Source: Arthrobacter sp. Soil736 (GTDB taxonomy: Bacteria; Actinomycetota; Actinomycetes; Actinomycetales; Micrococcaceae). Taken from it: a DNA stretch of 36,778 nt. Positions 8,579 through 16,971 of this stretch are shown here, piece by piece. The notes beneath the pieces are model-generated. The model saw only the letters and a list, made by a program, of their open reading frames with translations. It was not told where the DNA came from and searched no databases. Where the stretch lies: positions 5,753 through 42,530 of the forward strand of contig NZ_LMSB01000033.1 in NCBI RefSeq assembly GCF_001428005.1, in the 5' to 3' direction. Both the position numbers and the translations under genes were made by a program. Each line of letters begins with the position of its first letter. Position 1 is the first letter of the stretch.

Positions 8579-9634
8579 TTAGACGTCGTCGCCGTGAAGC
8601 GCGGCAGTGACGAGTTCCCGGATACCCTCCGGGGTCACTTCCCGCGGGTTGGCATACGGGTTCCTGGTGGCGATTTCAACGATCTTGTCGATGTCGGATT
8701 CCTTCAGGCCCAGCTCGGCCAAGGACGCCGGCGCACCGAGGGAGAGGCTCAGTTTCCGGAAGTGGGCCGCCGGGTTGTCTGCCCCGGTGGCGCGCTGCAG
8801 GGCGGCGATCGCCTGCGGGGCGTGCTGGGCGTTGTAGGCCAGGGCATAGGGAAGCACCACTGTGTGGGTTTCAGCGTGGGGAAGGTTGAAGGTCCCACCG
8901 AGCGTGTGGCACAACTTGTGGTGCAGGGACATGGTCGTCGCACCCAAAGTAGCTCCGCAGAGCCAAGCCCCGTACAGGGCATCGGATCGCGCTTCGATAT
9001 TGGACGGGTCTTCGACGATCTTCGGCATCGCTTCGAGCAGGGCACGGGTGCCCTCCTCGGCCATCAGGGAGATGATGGGCGAACCGTCCGGCGCGTACAG
9101 CGCTTCCACGGCGTGGGCGATGGCATTGAATCCGCTGGTGACCGACATCTTCACCGGGAGGGACACGGTGAGTTCGGGGTCGTAAATGACACTGGTGGGC
9201 AGAACCTTGGAGTCGCGTCCGGTCTTTTTCTCGCCGTCGGCGGTCAGGCCCCATACCGGCGTCATTTCGGAGCCCGCGTAGGTTGTGGGTACGGCAATGA
9301 TGGGCTGGCCGAACTCCAGCGCGATGGCCTTGCCCAGGCCGGTGGTGGACCCGCCGCCGACCGCAACGTACCCGTCGGCCTGGGCAGCAGCAGCTACTTC
9401 ACGCGCTTTGTGGGCGGATTCGATGGGCACATGCATTTCAGCTTCTGCATGCACGCCGGCGCTGAGCTCGCCCAGCTGTTGTGAAACCCTTTCGGCCATG
9501 TCCGCCTGGAAGGGTGTAGCCAGGACCAGGACACGCTTGAGGCCAAGGCTGACGACTTCGTCGTTAAGTGAGGCAAGCGAGCCTGCTCCGAAGCGGACGC
9601 GCATCGGAAGGGCCTGGTACTGAAAATCCTTCAT
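8579..9634 (-). CDS. Maleylacetate reductase
   Basis: A 351-residue iron-containing alcohol dehydrogenase-fold protein of the length typical for maleylacetate reductases. Recognisable parts are the N-terminal VRFGAGSLASL, the nucleotide loop AVGGGSTTGLGKA, the family-typical VPTTYAGSEMTPVWG, and the metal-region segments NAIAHAVEALYAP, HHKLCHTLGG and NLPHAETH. It reduces maleylacetate to 3-oxoadipate with NAD(P)H. The start ATG overlaps the stop of the hydroxyquinol dioxygenase gene by four bases (ATGA), indicating translational coupling of consecutive steps. This pairing is the strongest evidence for the substrate of both enzymes. Confidence 0.93.
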   Translation of the reverse strand: MKDFQYQALPMRVRFGAGSLASLNDEVVSLGLKRVLVLATPFQADMAERVSQQLGELSAGVHAEAEMHVPIESAHKAREVAAAAQADGYVAVGGGSTTGLGKAIALEFGQPIIAVPTTYAGSEMTPVWGLTADGEKKTGRDSKVLPTSVIYDPELTVSLPVKMSVTSGFNAIAHAVEALYAPDGSPIISLMAEEGTRALLEAMPKIVEDPSNIEARSDALYGAWLCGATLGATTMSLHHKLCHTLGGTFNLPHAETHTVVLPYALAYNAQHAPQAIAALQRATGADNPAAHFRKLSLSLGAPASLAELGLKESDIDKIVEIATRNPYANPREVTPEGIRELVTAALHGDDV

Positions 9635-10578
9635 CGGGTGTTCTCCTGTGCTTCGATAATCCGTGCAGTGGACGGGGACATCACTGCCGTGTTGATAATG
9701 TCCGGGTCGACGAGGTCGGGGTGGATGACAATGTCAATCACTGCCTCCATGAACGGTGAGGTGAGCCCATAGCGGGCTGCATCGGCCTCTGAGGTGTTGG
9801 GCACGAATTCGGCGATCAGGCTCTGCTTCACGGCGAAAACGGCGTCTGAGTCGATGTAGTCGCTGCCGGCAACAAAAATGTGGGTCGTCAGTTCCCGGAA
9901 ACCCGGCGCGGTGACGATGAAATGGATGTGCGCCGGCCTGTTCGGGTGCCGGTCAGTCGCGTGCAGCAGGTCCCCGACAGGCCCGTCTGTCGGGATCGGG
10001 TAATAGCTGGGGATGACGCTGCGGAAGTAGAACTCTCCGGCGGCGTTGGACGTGAACAGGCCGCGGCCGTTGCCGATGCTTTGGATGCCGGGTTGCTGAA
10101 CGTCGTAGAAGCCCTTGGTGTTTGCCTGCCAGATGTCGATGGCGGCATTGGGGACAGGTTCACCGGTGACAGAGAGGATGCGGCCCCTGACCAGGCAGAT
10201 GTCTCCTTCGCTTTCCGGGGAGGCGTTCTCGCCGAGCTCACGCTGTGGGGATTCGACCATGTGGAACGGGCCCAGGACGGTGGAGTCGGTGGCGTCAGGG
10301 GTTTCGGCGTCATTGAGGGTTTCCACCATCATGGACACGCCCAGAACGTCGGAGAGGAGAATGAACTCCTGTCGGACGGAGTCGCACTTCTGGCCTGTGG
10401 CGGTCAGGAAGTTGATGGCGGTTTCCCATTCTTCGATCGTGGGTTCGATCTCCCTGACGAAGTTGTGAAGGTGGATGGTAAGGCTGGTCAGGATGGTCCG
10501 AAGCCGGTCATCCGGGGTATTGCGGAAACTGTCGATAACAGCGGCAGTCAGTGTTCCGGGGCCGAGGTCCGTGCTCAT
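9631..10578 (-). CDS. Hydroxyquinol 1,2-dioxygenase (intradiol)
   Basis: A 315-residue intradiol ring-cleavage dioxygenase. The N-terminal helical dimerisation domain (about 1-100) is followed by the catalytic beta domain. Iron(III) ligands are visible: Tyr in NTKGFYDVQQPG, Tyr in VIPSYYPIPTDGPVG, and the two His of RHPNRPAHIHF. The segment VLGPFHMVESP is typical of the family. It opens 1,2,4-trihydroxybenzene to maleylacetate. The assignment to hydroxyquinol and not catechol rests on the overlapping maleylacetate reductase gene and the absence of muconate cycloisomerase and isomerase genes. A good ribosome site (AGGAAGGA) precedes ATG 10578. Confidence 0.92.
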   Translation of the reverse strand: MSTDLGPGTLTAAVIDSFRNTPDDRLRTILTSLTIHLHNFVREIEPTIEEWETAINFLTATGQKCDSVRQEFILLSDVLGVSMMVETLNDAETPDATDSTVLGPFHMVESPQRELGENASPESEGDICLVRGRILSVTGEPVPNAAIDIWQANTKGFYDVQQPGIQSIGNGRGLFTSNAAGEFYFRSVIPSYYPIPTDGPVGDLLHATDRHPNRPAHIHFIVTAPGFRELTTHIFVAGSDYIDSDAVFAVKQSLIAEFVPNTSEADAARYGLTSPFMEAVIDIVIHPDLVDPDIINTAVMSPSTARIIEAQENTR

Positions 10579-10622
10579 GGTGCTGTTCCTTCCTTGGAGC
10601 TGGGGCGGCTGGTAAGGGGTGC

Positions 10623-11351
10623 TCAGATGCTGGTGAATCCGCCGTCGACAACGAGCTGCGCGCCGGTGATGTACGAGGCCTTGTCGGAGGCGAGATAGAC
10701 GATCGCATCGGCGACTTCGCTCGCCTTCCCTGCCCTGTGCATGGGTGTCTTGGCAATCAGATCATCGGAAATCGCCTGATCCTGGTTTTCCGTCAAGGGA
10801 GTTGTGATCAGACCGGGGTGGACCGAATTCACGCGGATCCCCTGCGCCGCCCACGTGGCGGAGGCGTTCTTCGTCATCATGGTCACCGCACCCTTGGATG
10901 CCTGGTAGGCGGCGACGCCGGCTGCTCCGACAAGTCCCCAGATGGACGAGACATTCACGATGGATCCGGATTCCTGCGCCAGCATGGCCGGTGCGACCGA
11001 GCGCATTCCCAGGAAGACACCGGTCTGGTTGATGGAGATGATCCGGTGCCAGTCCTGAATGTCGATATCCGTGATCGATTCGTACGATCCGACCAGGCCT
11101 GCGTTGTTGACCAGGACGTCGATCCGGCCGTGCGCCTGGAGCACTTCTTCCGTAAGTGCCTTCCAGCCGTCTTCTTCGGCGACGTCGAGGCGCCGCCACT
11201 GGATGGTTTCGTCAGCTGCGTCACCGGCGGCTATGTCGGCTCCGTAGACGGTCGCACCCTGTGCCGCCAGTGCCAGTGCTGTGGCGTGGCCGATGCCGCT
11301 GGCCGCGCCGGTGACGATTGCGACCTTTCCGTCAAAGGATGGTGAACTCAC
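10623..11351 (-). CDS. Short-chain dehydrogenase/reductase (SDR)
   Basis: A 242-residue classical SDR starting at GTG 11351, preceded by AAGGAG. Motifs: TGAASGIGHA nucleotide loop, DVLVNNAGLVG, the Ser and YQASK catalytic pair (VNVSSIWG, then AAYQASKGAV), and a C-terminal GAQLVVDGGFTSI. An acidic residue ends strand 2 (YGADI), favouring NAD. It sits between the permease and the hydroxyquinol dioxygenase, 44 bases before the latter, so it probably acts on the imported substrate or an intermediate before ring cleavage. Exact substrate unknown. Confidence 0.88.
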   Translation of the reverse strand: MSSPSFDGKVAIVTGAASGIGHATALALAAQGATVYGADIAAGDAADETIQWRRLDVAEEDGWKALTEEVLQAHGRIDVLVNNAGLVGSYESITDIDIQDWHRIISINQTGVFLGMRSVAPAMLAQESGSIVNVSSIWGLVGAAGVAAYQASKGAVTMMTKNASATWAAQGIRVNSVHPGLITTPLTENQDQAISDDLIAKTPMHRAGKASEVADAIVYLASDKASYITGAQLVVDGGFTSI

Positions 11352-11388
11352 GGCGTGTGCTCCTTGCTTTCAAAAGTGCCGGGATTGG

Positions 11389-12432
11389 TTAGACGACGCG
11401 GCGGGTCCGTCGAGACCCGGCGAAGTAGTTGAAGATCAGTGCGCTGAGGATGATCAGGCCGTAGATGGCTTTGATCCAGAATGAGGGCACCTGGGACAGG
11501 ACCAGGATGTTCTGGATGATGCCCAGCAGCAGTACGCCGCTGAGTGCGCCGATCATCGATCCCTTGCCACCGTTGAGGCTGATGCCACCGATGACGGCTG
11601 CTGCGAACACAGTGAAGATGAGCCCGTCTCCCTGGTTGGCGGTCACGGACGCGATACGGCCGGTCAGCATGAGCCCGGCGAACGCGGCGATAATGGCACC
11701 GGCGACGAATACTCCGATGGTCAGACGCAGCGTCTTGATGCCTGCTGCTGCAGCGGCAGCGTTGTTGCCGCCCATGGCATAGAGCTTGCGGCCGACCGGG
11801 TGGCTGCGCATGAAGACTGCGGCGGCGACCAGGAAGATCGCAAACAGCCAGATCTGGATGGAAATCCCGAACCACTTGGTGTTGCCAAGGGCCAGGAATT
11901 CAGCAGGCAGCCCCGAGAGCGTCTTGCCACCGGACAGGCCCATGGTCAGGCCGCGGAGCAGGGTGAGCATGGCGAGGGTGACCATGAAGGCGTTGAGCTT
12001 CAGCTTGCCGACAAGGAACCCGTTGATGAGTCCGATGACGATACTCAGGACGAACATCGCAGCGAACGCACCCCACGGCGACCATCCAAAGCCGGAGCCG
12101 CCGACCGCGGCGGGCAGGACCAGCCAGACGGCAAGCATCGGGGCCAGGCCCACGACGGATTCGAGGGACAAATCGAAGTATCCGGAGATCAGGATGATGC
12201 TTTCAGCGATCACCACGATCCCGAGCACAGCAGAGGTGACAAGGACATTGTTCAGGAGATTGTTCGCCGTAAGGAACTGCGGGGACAGGATGGCCCCGAT
12301 CACCATCGCCAAAATAATGGCGGGCAGCAGCGCGAGCTCACGGGCCCAGCCGGACGAGCGGGCCTGGTCGATGATGTTGAGGGGCCGGCGGCTGGTCGGC
12401 GTACCCGCAACGGTCGGGGTATGCGTGGACAT
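11389..12432 (-). CDS. ABC sugar-type permease (RbsC/BPD_transp_2)
   Basis: A 347-residue polytopic inner-membrane protein of the ribose/xylose/inositol permease family, with about eight to ten hydrophobic helices and the family segments SGYFDLSLESVVGLAPM and AVIGGISLNGGKGSMIGALS. An open frame extends further upstream, but ATG 12432 is preceded by AAGGAGAAAGTCC, a clear ribosome site, and the frame before it is Arg-rich antisense of the ATPase gene. It works with the ATPase and lipoprotein encoded upstream. The family carries sugars and cyclitols, not aromatic acids, which is informative for the pathway substrate. Confidence 0.9.
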   Translation of the reverse strand: MSTHTPTVAGTPTSRRPLNIIDQARSSGWARELALLPAIILAMVIGAILSPQFLTANNLLNNVLVTSAVLGIVVIAESIILISGYFDLSLESVVGLAPMLAVWLVLPAAVGGSGFGWSPWGAFAAMFVLSIVIGLINGFLVGKLKLNAFMVTLAMLTLLRGLTMGLSGGKTLSGLPAEFLALGNTKWFGISIQIWLFAIFLVAAAVFMRSHPVGRKLYAMGGNNAAAAAAGIKTLRLTIGVFVAGAIIAAFAGLMLTGRIASVTANQGDGLIFTVFAAAVIGGISLNGGKGSMIGALSGVLLLGIIQNILVLSQVPSFWIKAIYGLIILSALIFNYFAGSRRTRRVV

Positions 12433-12494
12433 TGGACTTTCTCCTTGGTTCTTTGACTCTGTGGTCGTGGGCTGCAGGGACGGCGTGGACATTT

Positions 12495-14024
12495 TCATGC
12501 CGCTGCCTCCGCCCCTTGGATGGCGCCTACGAGCTCCCACTCTTCGTAGCCGGCGTTGAGTTCGGCGTGGATTTCGCCCTTGTACATGACGATCACCCTG
12601 TCGCAGATTTCCAGGTCGGTGTCGTCGGTGGAGACGATCAGCAAGGACCGTCCGCTGTCGCGCAGTGCCCGGAGGGATTCGTAGATGGATTCCTTGGCCG
12701 TCACGTCCACACCGGCGGTGGGGTGGACGAGGACAAGTGTGTCCGGGTTGGAAGCCAGGGCCCGTGCAAGCACGACCTTCTGCTGGTTGCCTCCGGAGAG
12801 CTCTTCGACGGCCTGGGTAGGTCCGTCGCATTTGATGGCCCAGGCCCCGGAGAGTTCCGTGAAGCGTGCGCGGCGGCGGCCTGGGCTGATGAGGCCGCCG
12901 CGGCCGCGAAGCCGGTCAACGATCGTCAGGGTGGCGTTCTCTTCAACGGACAGTTCCGGGACGTAGCCGTTGACGTGGCGGTCTTCGGGAACAAAGCCCA
13001 CACCGGCGTTGATGGTCTTGATGACGTTTCCCTGGCCGAGGGTGTGGCCGTTATGGTCAACGGTGCCGTTATCCAGTGCCAGCTGGCCGGCTATGGCCTG
13101 TGCCAGCTGGACGTGTCCTGCCCCGTCGAGGCCTGTGAGGCCTACGCATTCCCCGGCGCGGACCGTCAGGTTGGCTGCCAGGACGCGGGAGCCGACGGTG
13201 GCGCCGGTTACGGTGAGGCGCGTCTCGCCCAACTGGTCCTGGCGGCGGTGCTCGACGGCAATCTCTTTCTTTGCCGCGGCAGCTTCTTCCTCGCTTACTC
13301 CGGCCATGACGTTGACGATCCGGTTGACCGTAAGGTCCGCCGTCTGTGCGGTCAGGACGTCGCGTCCGTCACGCAGGATGGTGACAGAGTCGCAGACCTT
13401 GAAGATTTCCTCCAGATGGTGGGACACGTAAATAACGGTGACCCCGCGCTGGCGCAGGCTGTTGATCTGGGCGAAGAGTTCATGGGATGCTCCTTCGTCC
13501 AGGCCGGCTGTCGGTTCGTCCAGAAGGAGGATCCGCGGTCCCCGGGACAGTGCCCGGCATACTTCGACGATCTTCTTTTCCAGCGGTTCCAGGTCAGCGA
13601 CTGTTTTGTCGACAATGCGCTCGTAACCCCAGTCCTTGAGCTGGTCGGTGGCCGTCCTGCGGATCGCGGGCCAGTCCACGCTCCCCCACCGCTTGCGTGG
13701 GTATGCACCCAGGCTGATGTTTTCCGCCACCGTCAGCTCCGGCACGAGGGTGCTTTTCTGATACACGCAGGCGATGGAATCGGATCCCGGGCCTTCGGTG
13801 ACTTCACCGTTGGCGCCTTGGATGTGGATGCTGCCGGCGTCCGGAGTCACCAGACCGGTAAGCATCGCAATCAAGGTGGACTTTCCGGCGCCGTTGCGGC
13901 CGAGGAGGGCCCGGGATTCGCCTGAACGGACGATCAGGTTGGCATCTGTCAACGCCTGGGTCGATCCGAAGGACTTCTGCAGCCCTCGGATCTCGATGGC
14001 GTTCTGGATATTGGCTGTGACCAC
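12495..14024 (-). CDS. ABC sugar-type ATPase, double nucleotide-binding domains (RbsA/MglA-like)
   Basis: About 509 residues from GTG 14024, which has AAAGGGTG upstream; a TTG at 14042 is an alternative start. The first domain has Walker A GRNGAGKSTL, a signature-like region before RILLLDEPTAGLDE (Walker B) and the switch VIYVSHH. The second domain has a degenerate Walker A (GLTGLDGAGHVQL), a good LSGGNQQKVVLARAL signature, and LVLVHPTAGVDV, where the usual Asp-Glu of Walker B is Val-His. Degenerate second sites are common in this importer class, so one competent ATP site is expected. It powers the permease encoded 62 bases downstream. Confidence 0.92.
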   Translation of the reverse strand: MVTANIQNAIEIRGLQKSFGSTQALTDANLIVRSGESRALLGRNGAGKSTLIAMLTGLVTPDAGSIHIQGANGEVTEGPGSDSIACVYQKSTLVPELTVAENISLGAYPRKRWGSVDWPAIRRTATDQLKDWGYERIVDKTVADLEPLEKKIVEVCRALSRGPRILLLDEPTAGLDEGASHELFAQINSLRQRGVTVIYVSHHLEEIFKVCDSVTILRDGRDVLTAQTADLTVNRIVNVMAGVSEEEAAAAKKEIAVEHRRQDQLGETRLTVTGATVGSRVLAANLTVRAGECVGLTGLDGAGHVQLAQAIAGQLALDNGTVDHNGHTLGQGNVIKTINAGVGFVPEDRHVNGYVPELSVEENATLTIVDRLRGRGGLISPGRRRARFTELSGAWAIKCDGPTQAVEELSGGNQQKVVLARALASNPDTLVLVHPTAGVDVTAKESIYESLRALRDSGRSLLIVSTDDTDLEICDRVIVMYKGEIHAELNAGYEEWELVGAIQGAEAAA

Positions 14025-14081
14025 GATGTCACCCTTTCTCAAATTCAGTCTTCACCCTGGCCCTACTCGGCCGGGAGGAGG

Positions 14082-15143
14082 CTACTTCTTGTTGCCCCAG
14101 AGGTTCTGGTCGTCAACGTTGTCTTTGGTGATGACCGGGGACGGAAGCATGTCGGCAAGGTTGCCCTTGTAATCGACGATTTCGCTGCCGTGCTCGGACG
14201 GGCCGACCTTGTATTCCTTGCCGGCGATGGCGTCCTTGAGGTACTGGACGCCGTACTTGCCGTAGAGGTCCACGGGCTGGGAAACAACAGCGTCAACGTG
14301 ACCCGAGCGGATGGCGTCCAGGGATCCCTTCGAACCGTCAATGGTGACCAGCGGGATGTGGCCGGGCTGTCCGGCGGGAACCCACTTGCCCTGGCCTTCC
14401 ATTACGGTCTGCACGCCGGAGAGCATGACGGAGTCGCTGGCGAGGAAGACAGCGTCGACCTTGGAGGTGCTCAGAACTGTCTGGGCGTTTTCCACAGCTT
14501 TCGCGGATTCCCAGTTGGTGTCCTTCTTGATGATTGAGATCCCGGGGAACTTGGACTTCATGCAGTCGCTGAAGCCCTTGTCGCGGTCGAAGCCGGACGT
14601 CGTTGACAGCGCGCCGTGCAGTTCCAGGACCGTGCCTTTGCCGCCAGTCAGCTTGCCGATCTGTTCACAGATGCTGGTGCCCATGGCAACATTGTCCGCC
14701 CTGATGTTCATGTAGATCTTGCCGCCATTGGCTGCGGTGTCCACGGTCACGACGGGGATGTTTGCGGCGTTAGCGGCCTGGATGGCCGGGATGATGGCAT
14801 CGCTGTCCCGGGGTATGGTCACCAGGCCTTTCACGTTTTGGGAAATCAGGGTGTTGATGTCGGTCACCTGTTTGGCGGGGTCGCCCTCGGCATTGGACGC
14901 CGGGAGCATGTTCAGGCCATTCGAATTGGCTTCGGTAACGACGGAGTCCACCAGACCTGCCGTGAAAGGATTGTCGAGGACACCGGCTGAGAAGCCAACG
15001 GTGGGCTTTGCATCACCACTTCCCGATGACGCACCTCCGCCACAGGCGGAGAGCGCCAACGTGGCGCCGGCGAGCACGGCGACACCAATGTGGCGGCGGC
15101 TCAGTTTGAATGCGGAGGCGCCTTTGCGATCCTGCACCATCAT
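14082..15143 (-). CDS. Sugar-type substrate-binding lipoprotein (Peripla_BP_4)
   Basis: A 353-residue secreted lipoprotein: basic N-terminus, hydrophobic helix and lipobox LALSAC followed by a Gly/Ser linker, then a two-lobed binding protein of the ribose/inositol family (VGFSAGVLDNPFTAGLVDSV; LVTIPRDSDAIIPAIQAANA; IPVVTVDTAANGG; DAVFLASDSVMLSGVQ). It captures the substrate outside the membrane for the adjacent ATPase and permease. Two ATGs in tandem follow TAGGAGCAA; the second (15140) has better spacing. It is the first gene of the leftward operon, directly downstream of the 15303-15357 promoter/operator. The ligand is not predictable from sequence; a cyclitol or sugar is expected from the family. 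Confidence 0.92.
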   Translation of the reverse strand: MMVQDRKGASAFKLSRRHIGVAVLAGATLALSACGGGASSGSGDAKPTVGFSAGVLDNPFTAGLVDSVVTEANSNGLNMLPASNAEGDPAKQVTDINTLISQNVKGLVTIPRDSDAIIPAIQAANAANIPVVTVDTAANGGKIYMNIRADNVAMGTSICEQIGKLTGGKGTVLELHGALSTTSGFDRDKGFSDCMKSKFPGISIIKKDTNWESAKAVENAQTVLSTSKVDAVFLASDSVMLSGVQTVMEGQGKWVPAGQPGHIPLVTIDGSKGSLDAIRSGHVDAVVSQPVDLYGKYGVQYLKDAIAGKEYKVGPSEHGSEIVDYKGNLADMLPSPVITKDNVDDQNLWGNKK

Positions 15144-15302
15144 TTGCTCCTAATTAGAAGGTAGACATACACAGTGGAACTCTGGCTCCGGTGCTGCCCG
15201 TCCTCGACTTCGAGTCCGGCGCTTCCGGAAGCTTTGGCCGCTGCGCCGACCGGCCGGGGAAATCCCCGCCGTTATCAGCTCTCGCGGCTTCATCACCCTT
15301 CA

Positions 15303-15332
15303 AGTGTAAAGTGATACACCGCACAGTGTCAA
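15303..15332 (-). promoter_or_regulatory. Promoter of the importer/hydroxyquinol operon
   Basis: On the minus strand a perfect -35 hexamer TTGACA (15332-15327) is followed after 18 bases by TACACT (15308-15303), four of six matches to TATAAT. Both elements are overlapped by operator half-sites. The leader to the lipoprotein start is roughly 150 bases. The same arrangement recurs at 18676-18705. Confidence 0.55.
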
Positions 15333-15357
15333 GTAATACAGCACATATCACTTTACA
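15305..15357. promoter_or_regulatory. Operator with three half-sites (perfect 12-base inverted repeat plus a middle copy)
   Basis: TGTAAAGTGATA at 15305-15316 and its exact reverse complement TATCACTTTACA at 15346-15357 form a perfect inverted repeat with a 29-base spacer. A third copy, TGTCAAGTAATA (10 of 12 matches), lies at 15327-15338, two helical turns from the first. They overlap the -35 and -10 of the leftward promoter and lie between divergent genes for the lipoprotein and an XRE-cupin protein. This is the geometry of a repressor site that may control both directions. Confidence 0.65.
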
Positions 15358-15549
15358 ATCCGCCACTCCGCACCCTTCAATGATCCATTCCGGCGTAATA
15401 ACTGTGAAGTCTGGGCAATGATGCAGTCGAGAAGCTAAACTTGTGTGTACGCGCACTGTACATCTATGGGCTGGTTCCCCGGCCCGTTGGTGGACAGACA
15501 AATCAGCGGTCCCTTCTTTTGACGGACTGGATCGCCGGAAAGGCCGAGG

Positions 15550-16305
15550 ATGAGCATTCAAGCCACTGCACCGGTTACCCAGGAGGGTCGTGCCCAGCTG
15601 GGCAGTCAGCTCAGGGCTGCCCGGACGAAGGCGAAGATATCCCTTAGGGAGCTCGCCCGCAGGGTCGGTATCTCTGCGAGTTTTATGTCACAGGTCGAAC
15701 TGGGCCGTGCCGTCCCTTCTATCGGAACCCTGTACACCATCGTTTCGGAGCTTGGCCTGTCCTTGGACACGCTCATGAGTGGTGAACACCCGGCTCCCGG
15801 CCCGCAAGGAAATGGCGCGGCCGTTGATGCGACTGTCAGCGGGCTGGCCGGCCTTTCCGTCGTGGCCCCGTCTGCGGGCACGGCAATCCCGGGAATCCAG
15901 AGGGCCGGGGACCGTCCAGAGATCAACATGGGGGGCGTCCGCTGGGAGCGGCTCACCGAACGGGCGGACCCTTTGGTCGAGTTCCTGCGGGTTACGTACG
16001 GCCCGGGGAGCGAGTCCTGCGCCGCGGACGCCCTGATGCGCCACCCCGGATGGGAGTACATCCATATCCTTTCCGGCCGGCTCAACGTCCAGGTCGCTTT
16101 TGATAGCGATGTTCTCGGGCCTGGAGACAGCATGAACTTCGATTCGAACGTGCCGCACCGTCTCAGCAACACCTCCGGTGAAGACTGTGTCGCCATCTGG
16201 GCCGTGGTCGGCCGTCAGGGCTTCGCCCATCCCCTCGACCTGGCCAGGGCCGGACAGGGATCGAACGGTGAGGACTCTGCGACGATGGAACACTCCCACT
16301 CTTAG
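15550..16305 (+). CDS. XRE-family regulator with cupin sensor domain (second paralogue)
   Basis: A 251-residue protein with the same architecture as the gene at 5662-6393: helix-turn-helix (LRAARTKAKISLRELARRVG; SASFMSQVELGRAVPSIGTL), linker, and C-terminal cupin (MRHPGWEYIHILSGRLNV; PGDSMNFDSNVPHRLSNT). The two are clearly paralogous over their whole length. It is divergent from the importer operon and shares the 15305-15357 operator region with it, making it the best candidate for the local regulator. The inducer is probably the imported compound or a pathway intermediate bound by the cupin. The start ATG 15550 is preceded by GGAAAGGCCGAGG. A perfect terminator follows at 16443. Confidence 0.88.
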   Translation: MSIQATAPVTQEGRAQLGSQLRAARTKAKISLRELARRVGISASFMSQVELGRAVPSIGTLYTIVSELGLSLDTLMSGEHPAPGPQGNGAAVDATVSGLAGLSVVAPSAGTAIPGIQRAGDRPEINMGGVRWERLTERADPLVEFLRVTYGPGSESCAADALMRHPGWEYIHILSGRLNVQVAFDSDVLGPGDSMNFDSNVPHRLSNTSGEDCVAIWAVVGRQGFAHPLDLARAGQGSNGEDSATMEHSHS

Positions 16306-16442
16306 CGTTCCTCCCCTTTCATGGCATGGACGTGTCGTGCCGTCAGTGCGGAAGTTGTTTTGTGAGTGTCAACCGGGGGAATACAAGCAGGCACGCTCGC
16401 AGCATTGGTCCGCCTGCCAAGACGTGGACGCGGTAGACGTCA

Positions 16443-16478
16443 AAAGAGTGCCGGCGACGGGTGTCGCCGGCACTCTTT
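16443..16478. terminator. Bidirectional terminator, perfect 16-base-pair stem
   Basis: Arms 16443-16458 and 16463-16478 are perfect reverse complements around the loop GGGT. The stem begins AAA and ends TTT, so each strand gets a short run of U. It lies between the convergent XRE-cupin gene (stop 16305) and NTF2-like gene (stop 16500). Confidence 0.85.
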
Positions 16479-16499
16479 GGTTTTGCGGGCCTGGTCGCT

Positions 16500-16937
16500 T
16501 TAGACAGCTGAGCCCGCGGAGGCGGTTGTGCCTTCCTGACCGAGGGCAGCCTGCCCAGGCTTGGGCGTCGGCTGATAGGCCAGCAGCTTCCAGGATGAAC
16601 CCACGCGGATCCACACGGCCAGGGCGGTGTTGTCCAATGCGGTACGTGTGCCCCGGATGGTCAGATCAGCGTGCATTTCTCCCATCACGAGGGCTACATC
16701 GCCCACTATTTTGACCTGCTCCACCGGATGATCGATCCGGTGATAGACGTACACACCCTGCCGGCACTTGTCTATGTAGCTCCTCAGGTCATCGCGTTCC
16801 CCGTTTGAATGAGCGTAGACGAGGTCCTCATGGCAAAGTTCAGCGAAGGCGTCGAAGTCAGACCTAAGCACGGCCTCGTAGCGGCGGTCTTCGAGGGACA
16901 GGATCTCCTGTTCGTTTGAAGAATGATGATCGGGCAC
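16500..16937 (-). CDS. NTF2-like (SnoaL/DUF4440-type) protein
   Basis: A 145-residue single-domain protein starting at GTG 16937 after AAGGAGCACCAC. The fold is recognised from EDRRYEAVLRSDFDAFAELC (N-terminal helix pair), DLVYAHSNGERD, VYVYHRIDHPVEQVKIVG, ALVMGEMHADL and WKLLAYQPTP at the end. The NTF2-like cone fold includes scytalone dehydratase, ketosteroid isomerase and polyketide cyclases; conserved Tyr, His and Asp residues here could serve acid-base chemistry. It is closely similar to the protein at 19075-19476. It lies 34 bases after an SDR on the same strand. A dehydratase or isomerase role in making an aromatic ring is my inference. Confidence 0.8.
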   Translation of the reverse strand: MPDHHSSNEQEILSLEDRRYEAVLRSDFDAFAELCHEDLVYAHSNGERDDLRSYIDKCRQGVYVYHRIDHPVEQVKIVGDVALVMGEMHADLTIRGTRTALDNTALAVWIRVGSSWKLLAYQPTPKPGQAALGQEGTTASAGSAV

Positions 16938-16971
16938 GTGGTGCTCCTTCCGATCCAGGGCGGGCTGAAGG

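Noticed and set aside
8387..9484. Plus-strand open frame opposite maleylacetate reductase and the alcohol dehydrogenase
   Set aside because: Same reason: a shadow of two well-supported genes.
12432..13925. Plus-strand open frame of 497 codons opposite the ABC ATPase
   Set aside because: Antisense frame produced by high-GC codon bias; Val/Gly/Asp-rich with no domain, while the minus strand encodes a clear ATPase.
15154..15561. Minus-strand 135-codon frame across the operator region
   Set aside because: It covers the promoter/operator between divergent genes, and its composition is not protein-like.
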